58,214 nucleotides of DNA, from contig JBBDMV010000147.1 in the NCBI GenBank assembly GCA_040878115.1, positions 1 to 58,214 on the forward strand, written 5' to 3'. Position numbers and translations under genes: made by a program. The notes beneath the pieces are model-generated. The model ran no database searches, was not told the origin of the DNA, and saw only the letters and a program-made list of their open reading frames with translations. This DNA is from JBBDMU01 sp040878115. GTDB taxonomy: Bacteria; Bacteroidota; Rhodothermia; Balneolales; Natronogracilivirgulaceae. This document shows, in pieces, positions 1 through 9,132 of this stretch; positions within the stretch are counted from its first letter, which is position 1; each line of letters starts with the position of its first letter.

Positions 1-1
1 T

Positions 2-169
2 ACCGCCCGAATCGCCTATGTTGATTTTGACGGCGATCTGGCGTTGAAAAACTTCAGTTATAATTCATCAAATGGAAAAACTGACCTGGACCTTCTTAAT
101 ATCCAGTGCGGTAATGTAATTATCGCTATTGATCTTATTTGTGAGTGGCTAAAAGAAAAAACGTGTTAG
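2..169 (+). CDS. C-terminal fragment of a protein, possibly a PLP-dependent aminotransferase
   Basis: An open frame enters from the left edge and runs 55 codons to a TAG at 167-169; the start lies outside the window. The tail has a short motif (RIAYVDFDG) followed by an acidic linker and a helix ending in EWLKEK. That combination recalls the C-terminal end of class I/II aminotransferases, but the match is from memory and weak. The catalytic region is not in the window, so the function cannot be confirmed. The gene is followed by about 100 bp of non-coding DNA before the toxin-antitoxin pair. Confidence 0.55.
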   Translation, partial: TARIAYVDFDGDLALKNFSYNSSNGKTDLDLLNIQCGNVIIAIDLICEWLKEKTC

Positions 170-229
170 CTGTATTTACTTTTGTACTGGATATTAGAAA
201 GTCTGAATCAGAATAATACAGATGGACAG

Positions 230-242
230 GCTATGTTATAGC
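230..242. promoter_or_regulatory. Inverted repeat upstream of the toxin-antitoxin operon
   Basis: The arms gctat and atagc are perfect complements around a 3-nt spacer. This is the first of two dyad symmetries in the 45 bp before the antitoxin start, where autoregulated AbrB-type antitoxins usually bind. A regulatory role is inferred from position only. Confidence 0.35.
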
Positions 243-245
243 ATT

Positions 246-261
246 GTTAAATCGATTTAAC
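246..261. promoter_or_regulatory. Perfect 16-bp palindrome, likely operator of the toxin-antitoxin pair
   Basis: The sequence gttaaatcgatttaac reads the same on both strands and ends 10 bp before the antitoxin ATG at 272. AbrB/MazE-type antitoxins commonly repress their own promoter by binding such dyads. The operator role is inferred from symmetry and position. Confidence 0.5.
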
Positions 262-271
262 CAGAAATGCA

Positions 272-496
272 ATGCTCACTAAACTACAAAAAATCGGAAA
301 TAGCTTTGGAATAATACTTCCGAAACAGCTTATTGAGGAGTATCACCTTTACGAGGGGGATACATTGGTCATAGAAGAACGGGAAAAGGGTGTGTACCTC
401 AACCTACAAGATCCTGATTTTGCCATTTGGAATAGAGCCTACCGTAAGGCTAATGTTGAGTATAAAGAAGTATTGCGTGAATTGGCTAAGCAATGA
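272..496 (+). CDS. AbrB/MazE-type antitoxin (SpoVT-AbrB domain)
   Basis: A 74-residue protein with the SpoVT/AbrB swapped-hairpin pattern at its N-terminus: KLQKIGNSFGIILPKQLI at about 4-21, then a GDTLVIEE strand. This fold binds DNA as a dimer and serves as the antitoxin half of Doc, MazF and VapC pairs. The C-terminal 30 residues would wrap the toxin. Its stop overlaps the toxin start (ATGA at 493-496), so the two are translationally coupled. Two palindromes just upstream suggest autorepression. No clear Shine-Dalgarno sequence is visible. Confidence 0.85.
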   Translation: MLTKLQKIGNSFGIILPKQLIEEYHLYEGDTLVIEEREKGVYLNLQDPDFAIWNRAYRKANVEYKEVLRELAKQ

Positions 497-882
497 AGTT
501 TTTGACGAAAAAACTAATCCTATTCTTCCATGAGGACCAGTTGCTTAAATATGGTGGAAGTGAAGGGGTTATAGATGAAAACCTTCTCGATTCAGCTCTG
601 GGCCAGGCTCAAATGAGTTTTGGAGGCGAGTATCTCTGCAAAGATATTTTTGAAATGGCCGCAACATATGGGTATCACCTTTCTCTAAACAAGCCTTTCA
701 TTGATGGCAACAAGCGCATTACCCTTCTTTCAATGTATACTTTTCTTTACATAAACGGGTGGAAACTTAGCTGTGAACCAAAAACCCTGTATTTGCACAT
801 AATAGCCCTTTCTCAGCATAAGATTGAAAAGGAAGAACTTACTGAGTTTCTAAAAAGCCATTGCGAAAGAATTGACTTGTAA
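493..882 (+). CDS. doc: Doc-family toxin (Fic/Doc fold) with an altered catalytic motif
   Basis: A 129-residue protein with the Fic/Doc core motif at residues 67-75, KPFIDGNKR. Doc toxins phosphorylate EF-Tu and normally carry HxFx(D/N)(A/G)NKR with an essential histidine at this position. Here the codon at 691-693 is aag (lysine), while Asp71, Asn73, Lys74 and Arg75 are kept. The length is normal for Doc and there is no frameshift. The start overlaps the antitoxin stop. The fold assignment is firm; activity is uncertain because of the His-to-Lys change. Confidence 0.85.
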   Translation: MKFLTKKLILFFHEDQLLKYGGSEGVIDENLLDSALGQAQMSFGGEYLCKDIFEMAATYGYHLSLNKPFIDGNKRITLLSMYTFLYINGWKLSCEPKTLYLHIIALSQHKIEKEELTEFLKSHCERIDL

Positions 883-973
883 TTTATTTCCCTTTTATTC
901 AGGTAATTGCCTTCAGCAGGAAAGAAAACCCCTTTAGGCCTTTTTTTCTGATCGAAATCTCTTATCTTTATTT

Positions 974-984
974 AGATTCAATCT
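974..984. promoter_or_regulatory. Short dyad upstream of the iron transporter, possible metal-regulator site
   Basis: The arms agatt and aatct flank one base, 27 bp before the binding-protein start, in an AT-rich leader. Iron importers are usually repressed by Fur or DtxR-type regulators. The dyad does not match either consensus well, so this is only a positional suggestion. Confidence 0.2.
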
Positions 985-1010
985 TATTAAAAATAAATTT
1001 ACAAGATAAA

Positions 1011-2006
1011 ATGATGCGAAGTCAATCTATCATTACATTTGTTGCTTTTACTTTTTTTGTTTGCTTACCTCTGGTATTACCCGCACAAAGTCTTACCATT
1101 TATTCAGGAAGAAGCAAGGCCTTAGTCGAACCACTTATACAAAGATTTGAAGATGAAACGGGCATTACTGTTCGCGTTCGTTATGGTGGCACGACACAAT
1201 TAGCCATGGCCCTACTTGAAGAAGGGGATAGAAGTCCTGCAGATTTGTTTTGGGCCCAGGATGCCGGTGCGTTGGGGGCTGTAAACGCAGAAAACTTGTT
1301 TGAGGACCTCCCTCAAAGCACGCTTGAAACCCTCCCTCCCCAATATCGCGGACAGGACGGGAAATGGATCGCGACCAGTGGCAGGGCCCGTGTTCTTGCA
1401 TATTCAACTTCACGGGTAGATAAGGCCCAGCTTCCGAAAAGTGTATTTGACCTGGATGCCCCCCAGTGGGAAGATCGTATCGGATGGGCTCCGGGCAATG
1501 GTTCATTTCAATCTTTTTTGACCGCAATGAGAAAGATAAATGGAGATGCCCAAACACTTGAGTGGTTACAAGAAATCAAAAATAGCGGCGTGGAAAATTA
1601 TTCCAATAACACATCCATAGTCCAGGCCATTGCCGCCGGTGAAATTGACATGGGCCTGGTAAACCATTATTATTTATATCGATTCCTGGAAAATGATCCC
1701 GACTTCCCGGTTGATCAGATATTTTTTGAGGCTGGTGATGTTGGTAACCTGGTCAATGTTTCCGGGATAGGTTTATTAAATTCCGCAGCTAACAAAGATA
1801 CTGCCATTCAATTCATTGATTTTTTACTTTCCACTCCTTCTCAGGAATATTTTACGGAAGAAGTTTACGAATATCCTGTTATTCCTGATCTAAGAGGCAG
1901 CCTCCGTCACGAAAACCCTGCAGGCCTTAGTCCTGATGTGGACCTTGAAGAACTGGGGGACTTGGATGGCACTCTGGATATGCTTAGAGAGGCCGGATTA
2001 TTATAA
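1011..2006 (+). CDS. fbpA: Iron(III) ABC transporter, periplasmic binding protein (FbpA/FutA type)
   Basis: A 331-residue secreted binding protein. Residues 1-26 form a signal peptide with a hydrophobic core ending near LPAQ. The mature protein starts with the ferric-binding family pattern IYSGRSKALVEPL at about 30-42. Residues 220, 221 and 223 are tyrosines in VNHYYLYR, matching the Tyr pair that coordinates ferric iron in FbpA/FutA. It would deliver iron to the permease encoded next. There are two tandem ATG codons (1011 and 1014); either could be the start. It is the first gene of a three-gene transporter operon. Confidence 0.9.
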   Translation: MMRSQSIITFVAFTFFVCLPLVLPAQSLTIYSGRSKALVEPLIQRFEDETGITVRVRYGGTTQLAMALLEEGDRSPADLFWAQDAGALGAVNAENLFEDLPQSTLETLPPQYRGQDGKWIATSGRARVLAYSTSRVDKAQLPKSVFDLDAPQWEDRIGWAPGNGSFQSFLTAMRKINGDAQTLEWLQEIKNSGVENYSNNTSIVQAIAAGEIDMGLVNHYYLYRFLENDPDFPVDQIFFEAGDVGNLVNVSGIGLLNSAANKDTAIQFIDFLLSTPSQEYFTEEVYEYPVIPDLRGSLRHENPAGLSPDVDLEELGDLDGTLDMLREAGLL

Positions 2007-2053
2007 GCAGGTTAAAACATGGTAACCTGGCGCCCTGGTATTTCACCGTACCG

Positions 2054-3574
2054 GTGATCATCGTCTGTCTCGGGGTACTTATCCCTTTCATATACCTGTT
2101 GGTACGTGCTCTGGAAGCAGATCCTGAAGTTTCCCTGAACTTAATTTTCAGGGATCGCAACCTGATGCTGTTGTATAACACTTTGTTGCTGACAGGTGGG
2201 GTTCTTGTTACTACACTGCTTATTTCAGTGCCCCTGGCATGGATTACCACGCGCTCAACTATACCTTGGAAAAAGGCACTCACACTGCTATGTGTGATGC
2301 CTTTAGCTATTCCGGGTTATGTTATGGCTTATGCCCTGCTCGGTTTTACGGGGATTAACGGGACCCTTGACCAGGTTTTCGGTATAGAACTCGCGCGCAT
2401 AAGTGGATATTGGGGTTCTCTGTTGGCCATCAGCTTATACACATTCCCCTACCTTTTTTTAAACCTTCGTTCCGGGCTTTTAGGACTGGACCCCTCTTTG
2501 GAAGAGGTCTCACGATCGCTCGGTTACCGTCCGGCACAGGTTTTTTTCTATGTAATTTTACCACAATTGCGGCCAGCCCTGTATGCTGGTTGCCTCATTA
2601 TTGGGCTTTACGTATTGGGTGATTTCGGGGCGGTTTCCCTGATGCGCTTTGAGACCTTCAGTTATGCCATTTATCTACAGTATGCTGCCTCTTATGATCG
2701 TATTTACGCTGCATGGCTGGCACTTATGCTTCTGGGCATTACTATTACAGTGCTTATTATGGAATACCGCCTTCTGCGCGGATTGTTTTTCTCCAGGACC
2801 GGTACAGGCAGCGAAAGACTTGCCCGCCCTGTCAGCCTGGGCCCCTGGAAATATCCGTCTGTATTTTTTATCGGATTGATCATATTTGCATCCACCTTCT
2901 TGCCCGTATTAACCATTTTCCATTGGATATTTCAATACACCGGCCCTTTCTTTGACGCTGGATTTTATGATGCTTTAAAAGCATCCTTAACTGCAAGCGC
3001 CCCGGCCGCAATCCTTACTACCGGGTTTGCAATTCCCATAGCTTACATCAGCGTACGCTGTCCGTCCAGGATCACCCGTACCCTGGAACGCGTCTCCTAC
3101 CTTGGCTATGCCACACCACCTTTAGCCCTGGCCCTGGCATTGATATTCTTCACTCTGAGTGCTTCACCTGTTTTATATCAAACGCTCATCCTCTTGGTCT
3201 TTGCCTATACCCTGCATTTTTTAGCTGAAGCTGTAGGGCCCATCCGGAGCGCTTTGTATCAGGCATCACCACGACTGGAAGAAGCAGCAAGATCTTTGGG
3301 CTATAATCGTTTTTTAGCCTTCTTCAAGTCTACCTTCCCCCTCATGCGAGGCGGGCTCATTGTTGCTGCTGCCTTTGTTTTTCTTTCGGCTATGAAGGAA
3401 TTGCCGATCACATTTTTATTATCGCCTATAGGCTTTGAAACACTTGCTGTAAATGTATGGAGTTATTCAGGCGAAGCCATGTTTGCACAGGCTGCTCCGT
3501 ATGCATTGGCTATACTAATATTTTCATCAATTTTTGTCGGACTATTATTTGCTACAGAATGGAAAAGAACATGA
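2054..3574 (+). CDS. fbpB: Iron(III) ABC transporter permease (FbpB type, fused two-domain)
   Basis: About 506 residues with some 12 hydrophobic segments in two homologous halves. Each half carries the cytoplasmic EAA loop of binding-protein-dependent permeases: EVSRSLGYRPAQVFF near 150-165 and EAARSLGYNRFLAFF near 408-422. These contact the ATPase. The first usable codon is GTG at 2054. The frame stays open back to 1988 and would encode plausible sequence (RLKHGNLAPWYFTVP) before the first helix, but with no ATG, GTG or TTG. Its end overlaps the ATPase start by ATGA at 3571. Confidence 0.88.
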   Translation: MIIVCLGVLIPFIYLLVRALEADPEVSLNLIFRDRNLMLLYNTLLLTGGVLVTTLLISVPLAWITTRSTIPWKKALTLLCVMPLAIPGYVMAYALLGFTGINGTLDQVFGIELARISGYWGSLLAISLYTFPYLFLNLRSGLLGLDPSLEEVSRSLGYRPAQVFFYVILPQLRPALYAGCLIIGLYVLGDFGAVSLMRFETFSYAIYLQYAASYDRIYAAWLALMLLGITITVLIMEYRLLRGLFFSRTGTGSERLARPVSLGPWKYPSVFFIGLIIFASTFLPVLTIFHWIFQYTGPFFDAGFYDALKASLTASAPAAILTTGFAIPIAYISVRCPSRITRTLERVSYLGYATPPLALALALIFFTLSASPVLYQTLILLVFAYTLHFLAEAVGPIRSALYQASPRLEEAARSLGYNRFLAFFKSTFPLMRGGLIVAAAFVFLSAMKELPITFLLSPIGFETLAVNVWSYSGEAMFAQAAPYALAILIFSSIFVGLLFATEWKRT

Positions 3575-4653
3575 ATGAACTACTTAATGTCGAAGGGCTT
3601 ACTAAATGCTTTAAGCCGGATAACTGCAAAGTTGTAAATAATGTTAGTTTTAGCATGAAAAAGCATGAAATTTTTGCATTGCTTGGCCCAAGTGGATGCG
3701 GAAAAACAACAACTCTTCGCATTATATCGGGTTTCGAAAATTTAGAGCAGGGGAAGGTACACCTGAATGGTAAAACCCTTGCTTCACCCGATAGCTATAC
3801 ATCGCCAGAAGAGCGTGGAATAGGATTTGTCTTTCAGGATTATGCTTTATTTCCGCATTTAAGTGTTTTAAAAAATGTGCTGTTTGGCATGAGAAATATA
3901 CCTCACCACAAGCGTGAGGAACACGCCATTGAACTGGTATGTATGATGGGCTTGCGCGAATATATGCATCGCAAGCCTCATGAGCTTTCAGGCGGACAGC
4001 AGCAGCGAGTCGCTCTTGCCCGTGCCATTGGTCCCATGCCTGAACTTATTTTACTGGACGAACCGTTTTCAAATCTGGACGCTGTGCTCAGGCAATCAAC
4101 CAGAGACGAAGTACGACAGCTCCTCAAGAAAGCGAACATGAGTGCCTTACTGGTCACCCACGATCAGGAAGAAGCCTTATCCTTTGCCGATCGTATAGCC
4201 GTGATGAATGAAGGGCGCATTGAGCAAATCGGTACGCCCGAAGAAGTATATTATCAGCCAAGAACTCAATTTGTGGCAAAGTTTCTTGGTACAACGAATT
4301 TGTTGCCGGCCGATGCTAAAGGAACGAAAGCCTATTCTGATATCGGACAATTGGCCCTTAACCGTCCAGCCAAAGGCAAAGTCCTGGTATCCATAAGACC
4401 GGAACATCTTGCGTTGAATTTTGCTGATGATGACTGTTCAGGAACACCCGGTGAAATACTCTCCAGAGACTTTAAAGGGCACGACATAACCTATAGCGTT
4501 AGGGTTAAGACCCGGGAATGCCTTGTCCACACTGACAACCGAAACACCTTTAAACCAGGTGATCAGGTTAAAGTCAGTGCCCAGGAACCTGCTGTGGTCC
4601 TGGAAGAAATGGAAGAAGTTTTTTCAAAAGTAGAGTTGCAGGAAGTTTTGTAG
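3571..4653 (+). CDS. fbpC: Iron(III) ABC transporter ATP-binding protein (FbpC type)
   Basis: A 360-residue ATPase energising iron uptake. Walker A GPSGCGKTT lies at about 39-47, the signature LSGGQQQR near 139-146, Walker B ILLDEP just before 166, and the H-loop motif VTHD about 30 residues later. About 120 C-terminal residues form a TOBE-like regulatory domain. I chose ATG 3571 because it overlaps the permease stop (ATGA) and places the first strand correctly; an in-frame ATG at 3559 is an alternative. A further upstream ATG at 3457 would lie inside the permease gene and is rejected. Confidence 0.9.
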   Translation: MNELLNVEGLTKCFKPDNCKVVNNVSFSMKKHEIFALLGPSGCGKTTTLRIISGFENLEQGKVHLNGKTLASPDSYTSPEERGIGFVFQDYALFPHLSVLKNVLFGMRNIPHHKREEHAIELVCMMGLREYMHRKPHELSGGQQQRVALARAIGPMPELILLDEPFSNLDAVLRQSTRDEVRQLLKKANMSALLVTHDQEEALSFADRIAVMNEGRIEQIGTPEEVYYQPRTQFVAKFLGTTNLLPADAKGTKAYSDIGQLALNRPAKGKVLVSIRPEHLALNFADDDCSGTPGEILSRDFKGHDITYSVRVKTRECLVHTDNRNTFKPGDQVKVSAQEPAVVLEEMEEVFSKVELQEVL

Positions 4654-4654
4654 A

Positions 4655-4676
4655 ATGCTGTATTTTTATTCAGCAT
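4655..4676. terminator. Small hairpin between convergent fbpC and aroA
   Basis: The arms atgctg and cagcat pair around a T-rich 10-nt loop in the 40 bp separating the two convergent genes. There is no strong T tract after the stem on either strand, so termination here is only suggested. Confidence 0.3.
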
Positions 4677-4693
4677 ACGGATGTAAAGAATAT

Positions 4694-5977
4694 CTAAGCC
4701 AGCACTTTCTTCAAATCGTCGAAGAACCCCGGGTAAGAGATTGCCGTACATTCAGCATCTTCAATTTGAGATGGCGTAGAGCACTTTGTAGCAAGGACCG
4801 CAGCTGACATAGCAATCCTATGATCATGCCAGGTTTTAAAATAAGATCCTTGAGGCGTGAAATTAGGGTTACCATTAATAGTTAACCCGTCTTCTTGTTC
4901 ATTAAAATCGGCATTTACTTTTTTGAGCATCTCAGCCATAGCGTGAAGGCGGTCGCATTCTTTGTGCCTTAGCTCAGAAGCTCCATTAAAATGGGATTCT
5001 CCTTCAGCATATAGCATTGCTACAGTTAAAATCGGAAGTTCATCGATACAATTGGGTATTTCTTCCGGGGAAAGCGTGATGCCTTTTAATGGAGCTGATT
5101 TAATTTCAATATCAGCGATAGGTTCGCTACCCTGAACCCGTTGGTTTTGAAGTTTAATATCCGCACCCATACGCTTCAAAATATGCAAAACAGCTGTCCT
5201 GCTGGTGTTTATTCCTACTGCAGGCAGGGTAATCCGGGTATTTGGATGAATACTGGCCGCTACCATCCAAAAGGCAGCAGCAGAGAAATCTCCTGGTATA
5301 GTGTAAGTTTGTATCGGAATCTGGGTAGTAGAATTGCTGTATATAATCTTCGCACCGTCAAATTTCTCCATTTTTAGATTAAGAAGCTCTTCAGTGTGGT
5401 TTCTGCTTTCCGTGCGTTCAATTACCGTGGTATATTCCTTGCCAAAAAGTCCGGCAAGCAATACGCAAGATTTAAGCTGGGCACTGGCTATAGGAAGTTC
5501 GAACTTAATAGCTTTTAATCCATCGTTCTTAAAAAAATGTATTGGTGCAACATCATTATCAGCCACTATTTCCGCTCCCATCATCCGCAGCGGATCGATA
5601 ATTCGCTTCATTGTTCTTTTCAACAAAGATTCATCACCAATTAAGGTGGCTTCGATGCCTGCGCCGGCAATGATGCCGCTAAGAAGGCGCATTGTAGTCC
5701 CTGAGTTACCGCAATCAACATCTGCATCCGGCGATCTTAGAGCAAAGCGGCCCTTACCATGAATAAGCACATCCTCGCCATCAAGTTCAACATTCACGCC
5801 AAGCTGCCTGATGCAACTTAATGTAGTCTGAGGATCGGCAGCCCGTGAATAGTTTTTTATTCTTGAGGTCCCATCGGCAAGTGCGGCAAAAAGAGCTGAA
5901 CGATGGGCGATAGATTTATCCGAAGGGACCTGTATGGTTCCTTTTAAAGATGAAGCAGGGGTAATGTTTTTAATCAA
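4694..5977 (-). CDS. aroA: 3-phosphoshikimate 1-carboxyvinyltransferase (EPSP synthase)
   Basis: A 427-residue enzyme joining PEP to shikimate-3-phosphate, the sixth step of chorismate synthesis. The substrate-binding loop PSDKSIAHRS is at 18-27 with Lys21, Ser22 and Arg26. The PEP-site motif GNSGTTMR is at 90-97, and HDHRIAMS lies near the C-terminus. Length is normal for the family. It is the last gene of a minus-strand series, 32 bp after the TPR gene, and faces the iron transporter. The motif GNSGTTMR resembles the cyanobacterial/Gram-positive style rather than GNAGTAMR of E. coli. Confidence 0.93.
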   Translation of the reverse strand: MIKNITPASSLKGTIQVPSDKSIAHRSALFAALADGTSRIKNYSRAADPQTTLSCIRQLGVNVELDGEDVLIHGKGRFALRSPDADVDCGNSGTTMRLLSGIIAGAGIEATLIGDESLLKRTMKRIIDPLRMMGAEIVADNDVAPIHFFKNDGLKAIKFELPIASAQLKSCVLLAGLFGKEYTTVIERTESRNHTEELLNLKMEKFDGAKIIYSNSTTQIPIQTYTIPGDFSAAAFWMVAASIHPNTRITLPAVGINTSRTAVLHILKRMGADIKLQNQRVQGSEPIADIEIKSAPLKGITLSPEEIPNCIDELPILTVAMLYAEGESHFNGASELRHKECDRLHAMAEMLKKVNADFNEQEDGLTINGNPNFTPQGSYFKTWHDHRIAMSAAVLATKCSTPSQIEDAECTAISYPGFFDDLKKVLA

Positions 5978-6009
5978 AGCGAAAATTGGTTTATCAAGAT
6001 CATCCGCAA

Positions 6010-9003
6010 TTAGTTTAACAATGACTCAGCCTCGGCCGCAGCCTGGCTGTTTGGGTAACGTTCGATAATCTCTTCCAGCGTATTCTGAGATTCATTATCA
6101 GCACCTAAGGACTTGTGGCATTCAGCAGATCTTAGCAATGATTTGGAAACCCAGTCATCGTAGCCTTCGAACAGGATCCTCACATTAGAATATGCCTTCA
6201 ATGCCTCATTATAGTCGGACCTGTGTTGGTGCACCAGACCCAAATGATATTGCGCTTCGGCTCCGTCACTTCCGGAACTGACATTTGCAATTTCACGAAA
6301 AAAACGTTCGGCCTGATCAAAGTTACTCTTGGCTATAGCAACTTTTCCTAATCCTAATTGCGAATCTTCGTGATCTGGATCTTGTTCTAAAGCATCCGTA
6401 AATCTCTCTTGTGCCGTATCGGCTTCGCCAAGGCCAATATATGCATTCCCTGCACCGGCGAGTGCTTCCAGCCGCAATGCAGGAGAATGATCAGCCAAGG
6501 CATCATATGCGCTGGACGATAGCCTAAATTCATCCCTTTCATAATACAGCCGGCCCAAATTCAGTAAAGCTTCTCCGGAGAGATCGGAATCGGGATGGGC
6601 ACTTACGATAAGTTGATACTCACGTATAGCCGAGCTTTGATCACCCAACCGTTCGTATGCTTCACCGATGTTAAAATGAGAATCGGCAATAAGCCGTTCA
6701 GAATTTGTGACTCTTAGATAATTGCGAAATGATGAAATCGCATCTTCATAATTTCCTGATTGCAATTTATTTTCCGCAAGCTGAAAACGCAAACGATCCG
6801 CCGTTCCGGTTTGAGGGTGATTCCCCAAAAACTCCTCTATCACTTCAGAGCTGGTATCATCTTCGCCGGCGGCCGACTGAGAAAACTCAATACCATTTAT
6901 CGATTCAACAATGTAATCACTCTGTGGATAATCATTAAGAACTTTCTTGTAGGCTGCAATAGCATCGTCATATTCAGCAGCGTTATAATATGCATCGCCA
7001 ATATTATATTGGGATCGTGCTGCCCAGGAAGAATTTGAAAATTGGCTGATCAGTGATTTGAATTCATCAATAGCCTGGGAGTAATTGCCCGTCAGGAAAT
7101 AAATGTACCCTATATTGTACTGGGCTTGCTCGCGCAACTCGCTAAAGGGAAATATGCGAATGAGGCGGCGAAATGTACTCACAGCTTCAAACGATTGGTC
7201 ATCTCTGTGGTAGCTATTCCCGATTTGGAACAATGCATAATCCCCTCCTGAATCAGCTCCAACCGTTTCCTCATAATATGAGATCGCTTCCTCATATTCG
7301 CTCAATGCAAAATAGGCATCCGCAATTCGAAGCTTTGTATCTATATCATACGGAAAAAGAGCGATTGGTGGCGGTTCATATTTGTTAAGAAAGTCAGCAA
7401 GCGGGCCGACAGCCTTATCGTATTGCTCCAGTTTAAAGTAACTCCACCCTAAAGAATACCGTGCGGCACCGGCGAGTTCATGATCAGGATATTCTTGTAA
7501 AAAACGTTCAAACTGATTACTGGCTTCTGTCCAATCCTCCATATTGTAGTATGAATCTGCACTCCAGAAAAGAGCCTCACCGGCAAGCTCCCAACTTGAA
7601 CTTTCATTATATAATGATTCGAATGTGGGTTGGGCCGAACTATAAGCCTGATTTCGGTATTGGACCCAGGCACGCTGAAATTTGGCCTGACGATGAATAT
7701 TCTGATCTACATCCACTATTTTTTCTGCTTCTTCAAAAGCCTGTATGGCATTCGTAAATTCATTATTAGCAAAATAAGCCTCACCCAGCAGCGCATAAAT
7801 TTCGCCTTCATTTTCAAGCTCCATATCACTGCGAACCAAACTTAGCAGGACTTCCAACGATTTCACATAATTGCTCATTTCAAAAGTAGTAACCGCCCAT
7901 TCGTAATAGGCTTTTTCAACCCAAATTCCACTCTGGTAAAGATCACCAAATTTTTGGAAGCTTTTTACGGCAAGATCGTAACGGCTACTCAATTTCTCAT
8001 TGACAGCTTTATAATAAAGAGCTTTTCTGGAAGTTTCATCATTTCCGTCAACAGCATTTCCAAAAGATTCTGCGGCCCAATGATAAACTTCTTGTTTATG
8101 ATAAACCCACCCCAACCCATAGTGTGCAAGTCTTGCCTGATCTTTACCATTGTTCATATTAATGAAGCGACGATAAAAAGTGATAGCCCGCTGAAGCTCG
8201 TTAAGAGAGTTGTAACTTTCAGCAATCAAAAGGATGGCTTTTGACTCTGTTTCACCTTCAAGGTATTGAAGTGCCTCTTCCAGGGATGAAATGGCTTCTT
8301 CATAGCGGCCCTGCCGAAAGTAGGATTCTCCCAAAGCAGTTCCCACCCGCCTGGTCATCTCATGATTTGGGTAACCTTCACTTAATAATTCAAAAGCATC
8401 AGTAGCTGCCTGGTATTCTTCTTCTTTCAAATATAAGTTTCCGCGTGCATATAGTGCATTAGGAGCGAGATCAGCTTGAGGATGCTCATTAGCAAGATCG
8501 AGATAAAATTGCGATGCTGCTTGAATATCACCTAACTCTACCGAAGTTTCCGCCATTCGATAAAAAAGATGTGCTTCAGTACCGGGATGTTTGTTAATAT
8601 TGAAAGCACGTTCATAATTTTTTAAGGCATCGTTAAATTCACGATCCTCAAATTTATCGTTGCCCCACAACGTGAGCAACTGAACTGAACGAAAATCAGT
8701 CGGGTAATGGCGAATGAACTCTTCATAGTAAATGTCTGTATTTACAGAATCTAACCTTGCATTGGCCAGCGCAAGATGGTAACGGGCATTCTCATTCAGC
8801 GAACTTTCCGGGTATTTCTCTATAAAACGATTAAAATACTCAATGGAATTATCATAGAGTCCCTCTTCATATAACCGTAAAGCTTCGTGATAATTTTCAT
8901 TAACAGCTTCAGGAATGTCCTGAGCCGTGATGTTCGAGGTTAGCCCAAATACCACAAAAAGAAAGGCCGCAAATGTGCAATGATACCGATGTTTCAAAAC
9001 CAC
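6010..9003 (-). CDS. Secreted giant tetratricopeptide-repeat protein
   Basis: A 997-residue protein. Residues 1-28 look like a signal peptide (FAAFLFVVFGLTSNITAQ), so it should act in the periplasm or at the outer membrane. Almost all of the rest consists of TPR units, with recurring ALY..G..Y, AIxxF..F and YP.S patterns every 34-38 residues, including YbgF/BamD-like Y-P-x-S spacing. Such proteins are scaffolds, so no enzymatic role is expected. It sits between the CBS gene and aroA, codirectional with both. Partners are unknown. Confidence 0.85.
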   Translation of the reverse strand: MVLKHRYHCTFAAFLFVVFGLTSNITAQDIPEAVNENYHEALRLYEEGLYDNSIEYFNRFIEKYPESSLNENARYHLALANARLDSVNTDIYYEEFIRHYPTDFRSVQLLTLWGNDKFEDREFNDALKNYERAFNINKHPGTEAHLFYRMAETSVELGDIQAASQFYLDLANEHPQADLAPNALYARGNLYLKEEEYQAATDAFELLSEGYPNHEMTRRVGTALGESYFRQGRYEEAISSLEEALQYLEGETESKAILLIAESYNSLNELQRAITFYRRFINMNNGKDQARLAHYGLGWVYHKQEVYHWAAESFGNAVDGNDETSRKALYYKAVNEKLSSRYDLAVKSFQKFGDLYQSGIWVEKAYYEWAVTTFEMSNYVKSLEVLLSLVRSDMELENEGEIYALLGEAYFANNEFTNAIQAFEEAEKIVDVDQNIHRQAKFQRAWVQYRNQAYSSAQPTFESLYNESSSWELAGEALFWSADSYYNMEDWTEASNQFERFLQEYPDHELAGAARYSLGWSYFKLEQYDKAVGPLADFLNKYEPPPIALFPYDIDTKLRIADAYFALSEYEEAISYYEETVGADSGGDYALFQIGNSYHRDDQSFEAVSTFRRLIRIFPFSELREQAQYNIGYIYFLTGNYSQAIDEFKSLISQFSNSSWAARSQYNIGDAYYNAAEYDDAIAAYKKVLNDYPQSDYIVESINGIEFSQSAAGEDDTSSEVIEEFLGNHPQTGTADRLRFQLAENKLQSGNYEDAISSFRNYLRVTNSERLIADSHFNIGEAYERLGDQSSAIREYQLIVSAHPDSDLSGEALLNLGRLYYERDEFRLSSSAYDALADHSPALRLEALAGAGNAYIGLGEADTAQERFTDALEQDPDHEDSQLGLGKVAIAKSNFDQAERFFREIANVSSGSDGAEAQYHLGLVHQHRSDYNEALKAYSNVRILFEGYDDWVSKSLLRSAECHKSLGADNESQNTLEEIIERYPNSQAAAEAESLLN

Positions 9004-9132
9004 AACTAGTTAATTTGAAGAATGGAGAGTGTTGACAATATACTAAGTATGAGGCTTATTTCCCCCCCATATCCACATTTATTTTAGGGTTCTGATGCGT
9101 CGAGTAACCTTTTGGACATAAAGCTTTAACTC

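Noticed and set aside
3457..3570. Upstream ATG for the iron ABC ATPase.
   Set aside because: It would sit inside the permease coding sequence in another frame; ATG 3571 overlaps the permease stop and fits the family N-terminus.
5334..5762. A 142-codon frame antisense to aroA.
   Set aside because: Shadow of the conserved aroA coding sequence; no domain and no gap on the coding strand.
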